Assembly (NCBI GenBank): GCA_026545765.1
Contig: CM048842.1
Span: forward strand, 31,545,167-31,609,166
Length of the DNA: 64,000 bases
Reading direction: 5' to 3'
From: Plantago major
Taxonomy: Eukaryota > Streptophyta > Magnoliopsida > Lamiales > Plantaginaceae
Shown here piece by piece: positions 1-10,501 of the stretch (its first letter is position 1; each line of letters opens with the position of its first letter). Below the pieces are notes generated by a model that had not been told where the DNA came from, searched no databases, and saw only the letters and a program-made list of their open reading frames with translations. The position numbers and the translations under genes were made by a program.

Positions 1-559
1 CTATTTCGAAATTTTTTGTGTGTCGAGTCTGAGTTCTTTTGACAAGTAGGTTATCTATTGCTTTGGTTAAGCCTTTTACTGATGTGATCTTTGATGGCCT
101 TTAACTAGTATTAAGGAATTTTCGAAAATCACTTTAGTCCGTTTCACTTGTAAATACAGAGTCTTCCTATTCTAGCAGTAAAAAAGCCGGTGAGAAGCTT
201 GTTGAGCCGATGAAAAAATATTGTACCGGCAAATGTGTGATTCTAGTAGGATGAGCAAGGAAAATTCTTGCGCCACTTCATATACATGTACACTCTTTTT
301 AAAACAAGTATGACGAACGATCTTGACTTATTGTCTTGATTCCCAAAACCGTTCGAGGAACAGGTTTGGGGAGAAGGTACTAAGGTACTCCATACTCAGG
401 CTCACTCCTTTACATATTTGAGCTTTTGGTCGATTTTGAAAACCCGTTTTTTATTGCTTGATTGCTTCCTGCTTTTCTAAAAAAAAAGGAAGGAAAAAAA
501 AAAAAAAATCTTGAGGTGTTTTCCAGGATCCTTGTGATCGTTCGAGATCGTGTTAGGCA

Positions 560-735
560 TTTTCAAGTACTACCTATAAACCAACGCAGGGCTAATTGTG
601 CGTATGCTGTGAGGGTTGATGGTTTTGTTCTCAAAATGCATGCCAAATACTACCTATAAACCAGCGTGTGGGCGGTTCTCGTATGCTGTGAGGGTTGATG
701 GGGTGTACTCCAAATCGACACGCACAAAAGTGCGG
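560..735 (+). repeat. Conserved gypsy 3'-UTR module, partly duplicated
   Basis: A block containing AAATACTACC, GTGAGGGTTGATG and CACGCACAAAAGTGC recurs on the minus strand near 3880-4035 and 25510-25665. Here its first part occurs twice in tandem (about 565-635 and 640-735). The end can fold as GCAC-AAAA-GTGC. It lies about 600 bp upstream of the polypurine tract, close to the spacing in the other two copies. Function unknown. Confidence 0.7.
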
Positions 736-1328
736 ATCTTGAGCAACCTACTAGGGAACACTTGCAAAATTAAGATCAAAAAGAAAAAAGAAAAAAAAAA
801 GAAAATCTATGCAAAAAGAGCAAAGCACAAGAAAAAAAGGAAATAAAATGTGCAAAAAAAAAAAAAAAAGCAAAGCACGAGAACGGTAGCTATTCTATTC
901 CCTTGTATTGATTTCGACCCCATTTTTTAAAAAAAGTCCTTTCTGATTCGTTCGAATTGAGTGCAAAAGCATGTAATATTAGGGGCAACTTTGTGATGAT
1001 TGTTGTCACCTTCCTAAGTTAAGTCTTGGCGAATACCCTATTCTTGGACACCTCCAGCAGTGAAGCTTGAGTTGCACTTATATTATCCTTTTGTGAGGGA
1101 CTGGTAGGGTAAGTCGAAATTCTATTTACTTGTGAACCGGAAGATTGTGATCTTTGCAAAGCTACTTGACAGCGTTAAGGGGGATGAAAGTTTAAATCAG
1201 TTTTGGGCTTAACTCTTGCAATAGTTGTTCTGGTAGCTTGTCGATTGAACTCTTCTGTGTTTTGTCGTGTCTTTGTGTTTTTCTTTTCTAGAACGTCTTA
1301 GAGTCTTGTTTGCTCGAGGACGAGCAAA

Positions 1329-1346
1329 GGTTCGGTTTGGGGAGTT
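1329..1346 (+). other. Polypurine tract of gypsy element
   Basis: GGTTCGGTTTGGGGAG lies directly before the TG of the LTR at 1347, preceded by the phrase CTCGAGGACGAGCAAAGG that also occurs (inverted) at the polypurine tract near 24830. In this superfamily the tract primes plus-strand DNA synthesis. Confidence 0.8.
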
Positions 1347-2517
1347 TGATGAGTCGATATTTTAACGACTCATTTAGGCTTTTTTAGATGTATTTTGTTA
1401 TGTCTTCTAGCCTTTTTATTAGTGTTTTAGTTCATTTTTACGTTTGGGTATTTTGTGTGTTTTTATACTTTTTAGGTGTTTTTTAGGAAAAGACAAGAAG
1501 ATGAGGACCAATGTGCAATTCAAGCTTGTCCAAAGCTATAAGAAGCACACAAGGCCAGGAAGTGGGCCATTACTCCAAAGGTGGTGACTTGGAGGTTGAG
1601 AAAAGGGAGTGAAAATAGGAAGATTCTCTGGAGGTGTACCTCACTGCGGTGAGCTCCACCAAAAAGGAGGCTCACCGCGGTCCAGACAAGCCAGAAAAGA
1701 CAGAAACTTCAAAAGCTGAGTTGGACCGTGGCGAGCAGGGGCTCCCACCGCAGTGAGCTCTGCTGAGATAGAGTCAAACCACGATTTTCTGGCAGTTTGT
1801 TTCCACTAATTCGAATTTCTACTTCCTTGGTCTTATAAATAGACCCCTTGTATCAGTAGTTTAGTCATATCTTCATACTCCTAGACATATTTCACTTTAA
1901 ATTCAAGCATTGTAAAAGATTCAATCTCTCATTCAATAGAAGTTCTATTGCCTTTTAGGTGATCTTCGTGACTTAGAAATATCCAAGTATTAATTGTGCA
2001 TCTCTTGGTGGATTCCTTTATGATTTGTACGTAACAAGTTTTTACTTGTGATAATTGATTGCATGTTGTATCGGTGTGAACTTGCATCTGTCGCTACCTC
2101 TAATTAGTATATATCCGGATGAATGCATAGCTCGTGATAGGCTCATTTGTAGTTCATACGTACTTATAATCTGTATCTGGTTGAATTTACAATAGCAGGA
2201 TTTGTGAACTGCGGGACCGGTAACCTTAATTGGTCCACTCATATAAGCATTTTACTTGAAAGGATTTACTATCTTCTGTTGTCTGTACGACTGCATGATC
2301 TAGGCATTACCTTGTCTTGCAATTGTTTGATTTTATGCTAGGGTAGTAGTATCACCAACCCCAAATATAAGTTTACAGCGAATGCAAAGCGAGACTATCT
2401 CTATTTGAACTAGCGTAATCAATTCCTCGAGAGAAAGATCCTATGGTTAAGAGTATTGTCTACAACAATCGATTTTTCTACTTGATTAAATATAAGGAGT
2501 AATTTTTTAGCGCATCA
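1347..2517 (+). repeat. LTR of gypsy element (3' LTR)
   Basis: It begins TGATGAGTCGATATTTTAAC and ends TTTAGCGCATCA, giving TG...CA ends and 1171 bp. A TATA-like box CTTATAAATAGA lies at 1832-1843, and a GC-rich palindromic block (about 1630-1760) lies just upstream of it. The right border abuts a minus-strand LTR at 2518, so this element probably inserted into that one. Confidence 0.8.
1832..1843 (+). promoter_or_regulatory. Putative LTR TATA box
   Basis: CTTATAAATAGA is the best TATA match in this LTR and sits about 485 bp into it, a plausible U3/R boundary. Inferred from sequence only. Confidence 0.5.
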
Positions 2518-3193
2518 CTACTTCTAGGGTTTCCTCCTTCTGGGTGCCTGACGGCCAGCGGGTTGGGGTTTCACTTCCCGAAGGACTGTTCTCTCTCAAG
2601 GAGACCTGTTTTGTGAGTTGTGTGGATTCTGAGACCCCTGAGGTCTTATTTATAGGTGAAATTTTGACCTCCAAACCGCCATTCTTCAATAAGGAAGGTT
2701 TAGGAAGGCGGGCCTCAGCTTGACAGGCCTGAAAATAGCCTAGGAGAAAAATAGAGGCATGATTGCGGCCGCTGGTGGCCGCAGTGGGGCCTTCTGCAGT
2801 CCGTTGGTGGCCGTAGAGTGCGATTGCTGCAGACTCGAATCTGTTTCTTATGTTCTTCAATTTCGGGCTTCGTAACTTCATTTTCTCGAAAAGTAGTCTT
2901 CTACAAAGTTGTTCCATCTTCAATTATCTTCGCATCGGTTGGTTACATGGCATGTTTTGACTCCTCTAACTCTATGCAATGGTTGATCCAGGGTATTTGC
3001 TTCCTTTTTCCGATTTAGCATAATTATGCCGTTTTGGTGCCTGAAATCGTGCAAATACTCAAAATCGCGATCATGACCTACATAAAACATGCAAAGTTGG
3101 TAATTGACCATAAAACGACACAAATATTGCATTTAGGGCAAAAAACGAGGGTCTAAAAGTATGCTATGTCGCACATTTCATTGTCACATCACA
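2518..3193 (-). repeat. LTR of the minus-strand gypsy remnant (3' LTR)
   Basis: On the minus strand it starts TGTGATGTGACAATGAAATG right after the polypurine tract and runs to the border with the plus-strand LTR at 2517, where it is probably cut short. A TATA-like CTATAAATAAGACC lies near 2641-2656 (minus). A GC-rich hairpin, TGCGGCC/GGCCGCA, at 2764-2783 lies upstream of that TATA box. Confidence 0.7.
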
Positions 3194-3208
3194 CCCCCAA
3201 ACCAGTTT
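3194..3208 (-). other. Polypurine tract (minus strand)
   Basis: Minus-strand CTGGTTTGGGGG directly precedes the LTR start, and the phrase TGCTCAAGGATGAGCAAG lies just upstream, as in the other gypsy elements here. Confidence 0.75.
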
Positions 3209-3879
3209 CTTGCTCATCCTTGAGCAAGGCAAAAATGATAATCAAGAAGTGACCATGAAGTGAGAAGCAAGAATAAACCACCACATAGACAAGTAGCAAG
3301 TTTCAAGGTTCCTAACTCTACTGACTCGCTTAGTTTCAACTCCAACTTCATGACTCCACAACAAACAAGTAACAAGTAAACATCACTCACTACTGCCAAC
3401 GGTTACAAGTGTAACCCAATGTCCTTATAGGTGTACTTCAAAATCATTACCTCGCAGTAACGTTATGCAATCCTGCTCCCAAAAGTCAAGGCACAAGTCA
3501 AAGTAGTACTCAGGTTGGCTAGGTAAGTAAATCAGGTAGGATAATATAAAGAGGAGGGAAAGGCCAAGTATCATCAGAAGATAACAAGGTAGAATAGAAG
3601 GGTACTTCAGGGGGACTTATCCTTTCGGACACCGAGCTCCTTCCTTCAACTTCGTCTTCTCGTAATGATAAATCTGCAGCTTCTCTTCTATCATCGTAAC
3701 CACTCCATCGGTTGCTTCACACATAGACTACTTGCTCCTTTATTTTTTCTCCCCTTTTCTTTTTTTCTTTTTGCATACTATTTTTTGCAGTCGTTTTACT
3801 GACCCGTATGCTTTTGGTTGGCCATCATTGGGCTCTTTTAGTCTCTCCAATTTTCGGTAGTGTTTGTTTTACCAAATTT

Positions 3880-4035
3880 TGCACTTTTGTGCGTGCTGGT
3901 TTGGTATACATGCCATCAACCCTCACAGACATGTAGCTTTTTAGGGCCACGCCTATATGTGGGTAGTATCTATAACATGCCCAACACGAAAATGGTGGCC
4001 ACAAGGACCATAGATCCACTCCGACACTTTTGTAC
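3880..4035 (-). repeat. Conserved gypsy 3'-UTR module, second copy
   Basis: The minus strand shows GGGCATG, GTGAGGGTTGATG and CACGCACAAAAGTGC in the same order as near 640-735 and 25510-25665. It lies about 700 bp from the polypurine tract. It is unusually well kept compared with its surroundings. Confidence 0.7.
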
Positions 4036-4907
4036 CTTTGATTTTTTTGGTACTCTCTCTCTTTTCTTTTTCTTTTTTTTTTTGGAGCAAGAGCTAGTGA
4101 GTTTTTAGCACTGGAAATAAACAGTAGAGCCAACAAGGTTACCTTTCGATGATGATCTTCTTCCACTTTTCCCCCAAACCAATTTCTTGAACTAGGTCAG
4201 GGTTTTCTTTTCTTCTTTCCCCAAAACCAGTTCTTGATCATGATCAAAACATGATTCTCCTCCATTCTTCGGAACTTGTTGCTTCATCTCTTTGTTCAAG
4301 CTCGGCGGTAGGTTTCTGTCATCGCTTTAGTAAAGCAAGTAAATGATATATGGTGGAGTTAGTGAAAGGTATGGAAAGGGGTTCAGAAAGGTGAGTACTA
4401 CTAATCATATTCATGTTGCTGACAAATAAAGACTCAAGGGTAGCAGTGTTCACACGGGTGCACACAGGACTTCAATTAGAGTAGCAAGAAAACTCACTCA
4501 TCGAAGTAGCATGGGTCGGATTCGGTCAAAGCATATATTCAGCAAGCAGCAAAGCAGGAAAACAATTCTACCAACTTCCTAGCTAGATTCCTACACAGTT
4601 ACCTCTAACGACAGCTTGGCATAATACTATGGTGCTAAGGCGCAGTCGGAACGATTACCCCTACTCAGATCAATGAAACTACTCATGTCACGTCAGTAGA
4701 AACAGCACACCTCGAAGGATCGAAGGATGTATACAGTTGTATAACTACGATTTATGTCCAATAACTATTCCTTTAACATCTCCCGGTATGTAAAGAAGTA
4801 GCAAAATCAGAGTTACGGCGGTTCGCCTTTACAAAAGGAAATTAACTACTCATAGTAATCTAAGAACAGAAATTGAAATATTAGAGAAAGGAAGAAAAGC
4901 TTAGTCT

Positions 4908-5062
4908 CTGATGATCTTGATGTCTTCGTGCTGCTGCTCCTGGTGGTGTCTTATCCTTCTTACAGGTGCTGACGGCCGGAGTTGGGTTTCACTTCCCAGA
5001 ATTGTTTCTCTCTCGGTATTTGTTTCTCTCTAGGAGAGTTGCTTTATGAGCTGTGTGAAATC
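4908..5062 (-). repeat. Partial LTR of the minus-strand gypsy remnant (5' side)
   Basis: Positions about 4960-5062 match 2541-2650 (CTGACGGCC, TTTCACTTCCC, TCTCTCT, GAGCTGTGTG-like). Similarity stops where the plus-strand Athila-like LTR begins. Only the downstream end of the LTR is present. Confidence 0.55.
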
Positions 5063-5141
5063 TAAGGAGGCATATTTTGACACCTCATTTAACCCTTTTT
5101 AACCTCCTTTTATTAGATGTTTATTTGTGTTTTGTATATAC
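5063..5141 (+). repeat. Athila-like 5' LTR, piece 1
   Basis: AGGCATATTTTGACACCTCA matches the start of the minus-strand LTR ending at 24823. The copia element at 5142 interrupts it. The outermost TGATG of the LTR is not evident, so the left border is approximate. Confidence 0.7.
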
Positions 5142-5692
5142 TGTTAGGAAATATCTGTTTAGTTTTGATCAGTACATTATAATGACTTACCTTAGTTTAG
5201 AAAGGTATCTAGGACTCTTGGTTCACTTGAACATTGTAAAAGTAAAGTGTACTTAGTATGATTAGTCTGGTAAATCTTGTATAGGATGTTAGGTCTCTGT
5301 ATGTAATTTTATCTCTTAAAGGAAAACCAAGAAGAAGACATTCAGCAGAAAGCGCTCAACTATCTGAAGATGTGAAGGCTGCACAAGATTACCGAAGACT
5401 AAGGAATTGTGCCTCAGAAACCATATGCAAAAGATAACTTAGTGAAAACAATGTTTTCCTTAGTTTCTGGAAGCTTGGAGTTTCTGATAGCAACATGCAC
5501 AGCCTCAGACATCGTGCATAGTTCCGTTGGCACAACAAGATAAAAGATAATGATTCATTTAATGTCATTGCGAACTCGTGACGAAAGCTTTATCTACGAA
5601 CAAAGAGACAAAAGTTACGTAGTTCTATCAGCGGATTGTTTGTAGTTTGAATCTCAATAGCTAACGGTTGTAATTCAAGCGGCGATTTTCAC

Positions 5693-5701
5693 CTATAAAT
5701 A
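5693..5701 (+). promoter_or_regulatory. Putative copia LTR TATA box
   Basis: CTATAAATA lies in a context (TTTCAC before, ATCACCACTTAG after) repeated in the 3' LTR and in the third copia element. It probably sets the RNA start about 900 nt before the LTR end. Confidence 0.65.
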
Positions 5702-6084
5702 TCACCACTTAGAATGCTTGAAAACACACACTTGAACGACTGAATTTGATATCCTACACTCAAGCATACAAGCCTTCTCTACTTACTCAAAGCTTACAGT
5801 TGCGACCAAGCTCTTGAGTCTAAGTAGCACGAAAGTTCTAAGTGTCCTGATCCTTAACAAGCTATATCTGTTGTGAAGGAGTTGAATTGAAGCACTGTTG
5901 CGACTTGCTAAGATATTCATTATCCTAAACGAAGAACATAGACTTGGGTCAGAAAAGAACATAACACTACACACTGTCCAAGTGTGTTAAGTGACTCTTG
6001 TTCCAAAAGGTAGTATTACATAACTGTGGAAGTTATTAATCTACCAATCTAACAAACTCTTCTTAACCAACACCAGAAAAGGTG

Positions 6085-6264
6085 TGGAGTAGAGGAAGTA
6101 CTTAGTTTGGGAAACTAAGGAATAACTCCAAGAAAGGTTCTGAGTAGAGGAAGTACTTGGCTGGGAAAGCCGGGGAATAACTTAGGGAATTCTGAGTAGA
6201 GGAAGTACTTGGCTGGGAAAGCCGGGGAAGAACTTAGGGGGATCACTTGGTTGGGAACCTAGTG
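6085..6264 (+). repeat. Tandem stem-loop array in copia LTR leader
   Basis: Units of about 50 bp follow the pattern GGAAGTA-stem-GGG-stem-GGAATAACT. Stems are CTTAGTTT/AAACTAAG (6101-6119), CTTGGCT/AGCCGGG (6156-6174 and again about 6208-6226, with G-U pairs), and CACTTGGTT/AACCTAGTG (6244-6264, one mismatch). The array lies 400-570 nt downstream of the TATA box, so it should be in the RNA leader. Related arrays lie at 18185-18360, 29985-30130 and 48385-48600. Confidence 0.75.
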
Positions 6265-6614
6265 TATTTAGGAATCGAGAGAAGATATATGTAAGGTGAA
6301 CTCAATTATCTGTCTTAGTGGATTCTAGGTCTGAGAAAGGCCGAAGTGGATTAGTTGAAGGATTACGCAACCTTCAGATACCACTATAAAGCTATTGTGT
6401 TATTTACTTTCTGCCTTTACTTACTTGCAAAGTAATTTACACACTTTACTAGCTTGTTGAGCACGTGCACTTATCAGAAAGACTTCCGCTATTCTGATTA
6501 TAAGTATCAGACAGTTACCCAACTTTTTGAGAAACTGTTTTATCGACAAAGGTATTAAAAGACTATTCATGCCCCCCTCTAGTCTTTTACTTTGCCGTTA
6601 TATGGACCAACAAG

Positions 6615-6626
6615 TGGTATCAGAGC
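6615..6626 (+). other. Primer binding site, initiator Met-tRNA type
   Basis: TGGTATCAGAGC, two bases after the LTR end, is the standard plant copia primer site complementary to the 3' end of initiator tRNA-Met. Confidence 0.9.
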
Positions 6627-6729
6627 GGGAGGTTCCCAAGCCTTCTGCACTGAACCTAGATCCTAGATATGTGCTCACTAATCGCTTAACCCCTGCACTT
6701 AATCTGTTTGTTAAGTTTTATCTTGCAGG

Positions 6730-7833
6730 ATGTCTTTAGGTGACGCTCCAGTTCTCAAGCCAGAGAACTATGAAAAATGGAGGAATATGATACTCCATCT
6801 GGAAGCCATCAGTGATGAAATGATCGAAGTTATAAAGAATGGCCCTATAGTCATTCAACAAGCAAAGATAATCACTGATGGAAGAGATGAAGATTCTGCC
6901 AGAAGAACCTCCACTTCAGAAACTTCTACAAGTGGGAGAGCTACTGGTCAGATAGCATTGGAAGAAAAACCCAGATATCTCTGGACATCGGAAGATCTCA
7001 AGAGAAATACACTGGATGGTCAAGCTCGAAACATCATTATTCGTTCTACTCTAGACGACAGACAGTGTAAATTGTGGTGTGCAAAAACGGCGAAAGAAGC
7101 CTGGCAACTAGTTGAACAAATTTGTGCCGGCTCTCAGAAAACCAAGGAAAACAAGTTCGAAGTTTTGAAATTAAAATTCCAGAATTTTAAACAAGGGCCT
7201 TCAGAAACCCTTGAACAACTTAATTTTCGGTTTACAACGTTGATAAAAGGTGAAGACTATTGTAAGGAGCTTAAATCCTGGCAGGAACACACTAAGTACT
7301 TTTATTTCAACCAAGGAATGCCAAACATCACTCCAACAGAATTATTCTCTCATCTAGCCACTGTCAACTATGAAACCTCTCAGAGAGAACAAATTGCTGA
7401 TCAACAAGCTCACAGTGTTGCTTTAGTAACACAAGGTACTTCTGAGAAGAAGATTACCAAAGAATCCACTGACGAAGAAGCTCTTGCAGTAAAGAAAATG
7501 AGTAGATACGTTAGACAGGAGATTGAGAGAAGAAAAGCCAAAGAGAAGCTGAAAAAGCATCTAGGCCCTAACTATCACCAGTACAAGAATATGAAATTGA
7601 CCAACTCTCTAAATAAACCAGGTCAGAAAGCATCAAGTACTGAGGTTACAGAAATCGTAAACGATATCTGTTTCTATTGTCAGAAACCTGGTCACTTCAA
7701 ACGGGACTATCACATTACGAACAAGCTCAAGACATGTGACAAAAGGATGAAACTTCAAGAGAAACCAGAGAGCTATGTCATGCGAAGAAAGAAAGAAGAT
7801 CGAAATCAATTGGATGCACTTGATCTTGATTGA
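6730..7833 (+). CDS. Copia element 1 Gag
   Basis: An open frame of 367 codons starts with MSLGDAPVLKPENYEKW, about 100 nt after the primer site. The PENYEKWRNMILHLEAI segment near residues 10-27, the RSTLDDRQCKLWCAKTAKEAW segment class near 110, and a retroviral-type zinc-knuckle region near residue 317 (CFYCQKPGHF) identify copia Gag (UBN2/retrotran_gag type). It would form the virus-like particle shell. The start is the ATG nearest the primer site, and the third copia element starts with the same MSL. This is a fossil with a long open frame. Expression is not implied. Confidence 0.85.
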   Translation: MSLGDAPVLKPENYEKWRNMILHLEAISDEMIEVIKNGPIVIQQAKIITDGRDEDSARRTSTSETSTSGRATGQIALEEKPRYLWTSEDLKRNTLDGQARNIIIRSTLDDRQCKLWCAKTAKEAWQLVEQICAGSQKTKENKFEVLKLKFQNFKQGPSETLEQLNFRFTTLIKGEDYCKELKSWQEHTKYFYFNQGMPNITPTELFSHLATVNYETSQREQIADQQAHSVALVTQGTSEKKITKESTDEEALAVKKMSRYVRQEIERRKAKEKLKKHLGPNYHQYKNMKLTNSLNKPGQKASSTEVTEIVNDICFYCQKPGHFKRDYHITNKLKTCDKRMKLQEKPESYVMRRKKEDRNQLDALDLD

Positions 7834-7926
7834 TTCGGCGATGATTACGATGAGTCAAAGCTACGTCACCGAATTGTGTGCCTACACTCACGAAGTATTT
7901 GACTTTGGTCAAAGGAAGAATGAAAT

Positions 7927-9136
7927 GTGGAGTTCTTTGAAATCTATCCAGATTACTCTTACCTTGAGCCATGTCTTATGGCTGATGATGAGGTAACCAA
8001 CATTTCACGATTCATTAATTATGATAGTGATGAGGAAGGAATCAAGGATCTAGAACATCTCAGAAGGGAGTTAGATCTTTACGAAAGAGAATTCTTGGTT
8101 GCTCGATCTAGTACCAAAATTCTTGAAATAGAAAAAGAGTCTCTTGAAAGCGAGTGTTCACATTTACAGCGACTTTCGACCTTATGGATGCGAAAATGCA
8201 TTCCTAAAGGCTCGGATAGGCGAGACCATAAAGTTGCATTACGAGGCTATGGGTTGCTCCAGAAGAAGTGTGAAAACCTTCTTTCTGAGAATGAGGAACT
8301 AAAGAAGAAAGAATTATCTTTCCAATCCTATACCAAAGCGAGTGACACTCTCATTAAAGTACACTCTTACCTAAGAGATCCTTCAGAAAAGGGAGGACTT
8401 GGGCTTGACACACAAATAAGCAATTCTACTCCTCTGAAAAAGAGTGATGAAAGGTTGACATTTGTTAGTGGTCAACAAAGTGATTTGCCGAACAACCTAT
8501 AGCATTGGTCAGAAAGCTAAGGTTGCTGACAAAGGTAAAGCTGTTGCGACCAAACCTTTGAGGGAAAAACTAGTCCCCAAGAAAACTGTGGAAAATGTTT
8601 ATGAAAAGAAACCATGCACTAAAAAGTGCAATCACCCACAGTGCTATGTCTCTAGGAAAGGAAAAATTGCAGGAGCTGGCTATTTTCCCAATGTACCATT
8701 TTTCGGAAGAAATAATGATCCAGAGACTAGTGAAGCTGCTAAGAGAAGATCTCAGAAAGAAAAAGGTGCTCGAAATGGCATTGGCTACAAAGCCATCGGA
8801 AAGATACTTGCTCAACAATATAAACAAGAGCAAGAACGATGGAAGAATGCCAGAATTGCGCATAGCAATCGTCAGAAGTTGAAGAAAGAACATGCTATGA
8901 CCACTCTGAATGCCAGGGCGAGAAGGAATCTGAGAAGGAGAGCTGAGCTCGCTGAAAAGTCAACTCAGCAACCTGACAGGTATCTGAAAGCACCAAAAGG
9001 AGCACCAAGGAACACTCCAAGAAGGAAAATAGTTTTAAATGATAGTGACACTAGTCATTTACCTAAAATTCCTCCTTATGTTCCAGTAAGACAAAAGAAT
9101 GTCCCAAGGAAGTTCATTCAGAAATGGATTCCCTGA
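7927..9136 (+). pseudogene. Copia element 1, region between Gag and protease
   Basis: Two overlapping open stretches (7927-8502 and 8462-9136) hold a charged, coiled-coil-like segment and then a basic Lys/Arg-rich segment (for example LNARARRNLRRRAELAEK). The same order occurs in the third copia element around 50450-51500, so it is a genuine part of this family's gag-pol polyprotein spacer. No catalytic domain is recognisable. The region is interrupted. Confidence 0.6.
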
Positions 9137-9198
9137 GGAGATTCTTTAGTCGAAAGGTTCGATGTTGGGTGAGAGCCTAACAACATGTTTCCTGTTTT

Positions 9199-9489
9199 GT
9201 GCAGAACAATCTGAGGAAGAACCCGAAGTGGCATTTTGATAGTGGATGTGGGAAGCACATGACAGGAGATAAAGCAAATCTGGTTAACTACAAAGAATGT
9301 GTTAAAGGACCAATTATTAGATGTGCTGGAGGAGATGAAAATCCAACCATAGGTTTTGGCGATCTGAAGCTTGGAGCTCTTACAATAACTGAAGTACTAC
9401 ATGTAGAGGGATTGAAATATAATCTCCTAAGCATGAGTCAATTGGCAGACAAAGGTAAATATCAAGTCAAACCTATGCAAATTGGTTGA
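9199..9489 (+). pseudogene. Copia element 1 protease / pre-integrase region
   Basis: WHFDSGCGKHMTGDKANL near the start is the copia aspartic protease signature (D-S/T-G with the following HMTG). LKYNLLSMSQLADKG towards the end is the usual sequence after the protease flap in copia polyproteins. It cleaves the Gag-Pol polyprotein in active relatives. Nothing recognisable as integrase or RT follows, and the element then runs into non-coding sequence. Confidence 0.8.
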
Positions 9490-10501
9490 TAATGATTCAA
9501 GGAAAGTAGTCTTGATTGCAAAACAGGAAGGAAATCACTATGTAATTGATGAAGAACCTGCCACACCATGAGACCTTCTATCGATAAGTCAATCAAAGGC
9601 TCCAAGGGTGTCAATGGGTTTCTGAGACGGGAACTCATGTAACCATTAAAAGAGTTTACAGGTTTTTGAGAGATACATAAGAAAAGGAAGAAACTACTGA
9701 GACAGGAACTTAGTTGTCAGAAACTTTGACAATTTGCTATTTCAGAAAGATACTTGAAACGGGTATTCAAATATCTAAGGCATAGTAGAAAAAGGCACTT
9801 AGAAGAGGTCTCTGAAATGGGTATTCAGAAACCATGAGACATCTAAGTCAGGGGGAACACAAAAATAATAGTTTGACCAAAAAGACAATTCCTATCAGAA
9901 GTCAAATATCTATTTTGTGTTGAAACTTTCCTTTCTTGTGAAATATTTCAAACAAGTACTGGACGATCAATTAATGATTTCTAAATCCAGTTTTGTCCAC
10001 TAATTCTGAGTTTACGAAGTTGAAAGACACTTAGGCGAGTTGTGACAAATTACATTGATGGGGCATAATTACATGTGTTGATTAATATCATTGCTTTAAG
10101 ACTCAATCTCAACCCTTCAGAAATTAACGCTTGTAATTCAACGGCCAAGATGCGTCCATTGACCCCACTCGCGCAGTAACCAAGTAACTGACCCCACTTG
10201 CATTAAATGCAATAACGCCTTTTCACCACGCCTGTGCAGAACTGCGAGTAATATACATACAGAATTCATATGTATCGCATGTACTTGCATTTCTACATAA
10301 AGGCAGATTTGGCAAAGAAAAATACTTTTGCCTAATCCCACAAATCACTTGCACGAAAATAGCAAAAACATTCCTAATCTTCTCTGCAAAAACTCTCTAA
10401 TCCGTCTGAATCTCTGCTAAGAATTTCTGCAAAGAAATCCTTATTGATTCCGACTACGATTCTCATCTCTCTATTCATATGTCTATATAAATACTAAAGA
10501 G
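9490..10501 (+). other. Non-coding stretch of copia element 1 between protease and extra ORF
   Basis: About 1 kb without a credible gene, rich in AGAAAC/TCTGAG words. The part after about 10050 matches the leader before the extra ORF in the other two copia copies (GGGGCATAATTACA-like, then Cys-poor AT-rich sequence before the ATG). It may hold the promoter or splice region for the downstream ORF, but this is inference. Confidence 0.5.

Larger units (their letters stand above)
1..2517 (+). mobile_element. Ty3/gypsy (Athila-like) element, 3' end only
   Basis: The stretch ends in a polypurine tract followed by a TGATGAG...GCGCATCA LTR, the arrangement of the 3' end of a plant Ty3/gypsy element. 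No gag or pol similarity is visible in positions 1-1346; the short open frames there are lysine-rich artefacts of A-runs. The visible part is therefore 3' untranslated region plus 3' LTR, and the rest lies left of the window. Lineage is inferred from LTR termini and the polypurine tract shared with the Athila-like elements further right. It is an old, incomplete fossil. Confidence 0.75.
2518..5062 (-). mobile_element. Short minus-strand gypsy remnant, no coding part
   Basis: Read on the minus strand there is a partial LTR (5062 to about 4908), about 1.7 kb without any recognisable gag or pol, a polypurine tract and a second LTR (3193 to 2518). The two LTR pieces match through the block around CTGACGGCC and TTTCACTTCCC. 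The interior holds the shared 3'-UTR module. It is either a non-autonomous derivative or an internally reduced fossil of the Athila-like group. The reading frames present are shadows of repeats. Confidence 0.65.
5142..6612 (+). repeat. Copia element 1, 5' LTR
   Basis: Begins TGTTAGGAAATATCTG and ends TATATGGACCAACA (1471 bp), followed at once by the primer site. It matches 17230-18720 throughout. It carries a TATA box at 5693 and a stem-loop array at 6085-6264. Confidence 0.9.

Noticed and set aside
462-846. Small lysine-rich open frames
   Set aside because: They arise from A-runs and the duplicated 3'-UTR module; no start context or family resemblance.
6085-6264. Regular short repeats suggesting a CRISPR array
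   Set aside because: Units are imperfect, spacers are homologous to each other, and the array lies inside a copia LTR present in several copies; this is a eukaryotic nuclear sequence.
6615-6626. Possible tRNA gene near the LTR
   Set aside because: Only the primer-site complement of a tRNA 3' end is present; no cloverleaf.
8570-8893. Minus-strand open frame of 107 codons with hydrophobic runs
   Set aside because: Antisense shadow of the basic Lys/Arg-rich spacer of copia element 1.
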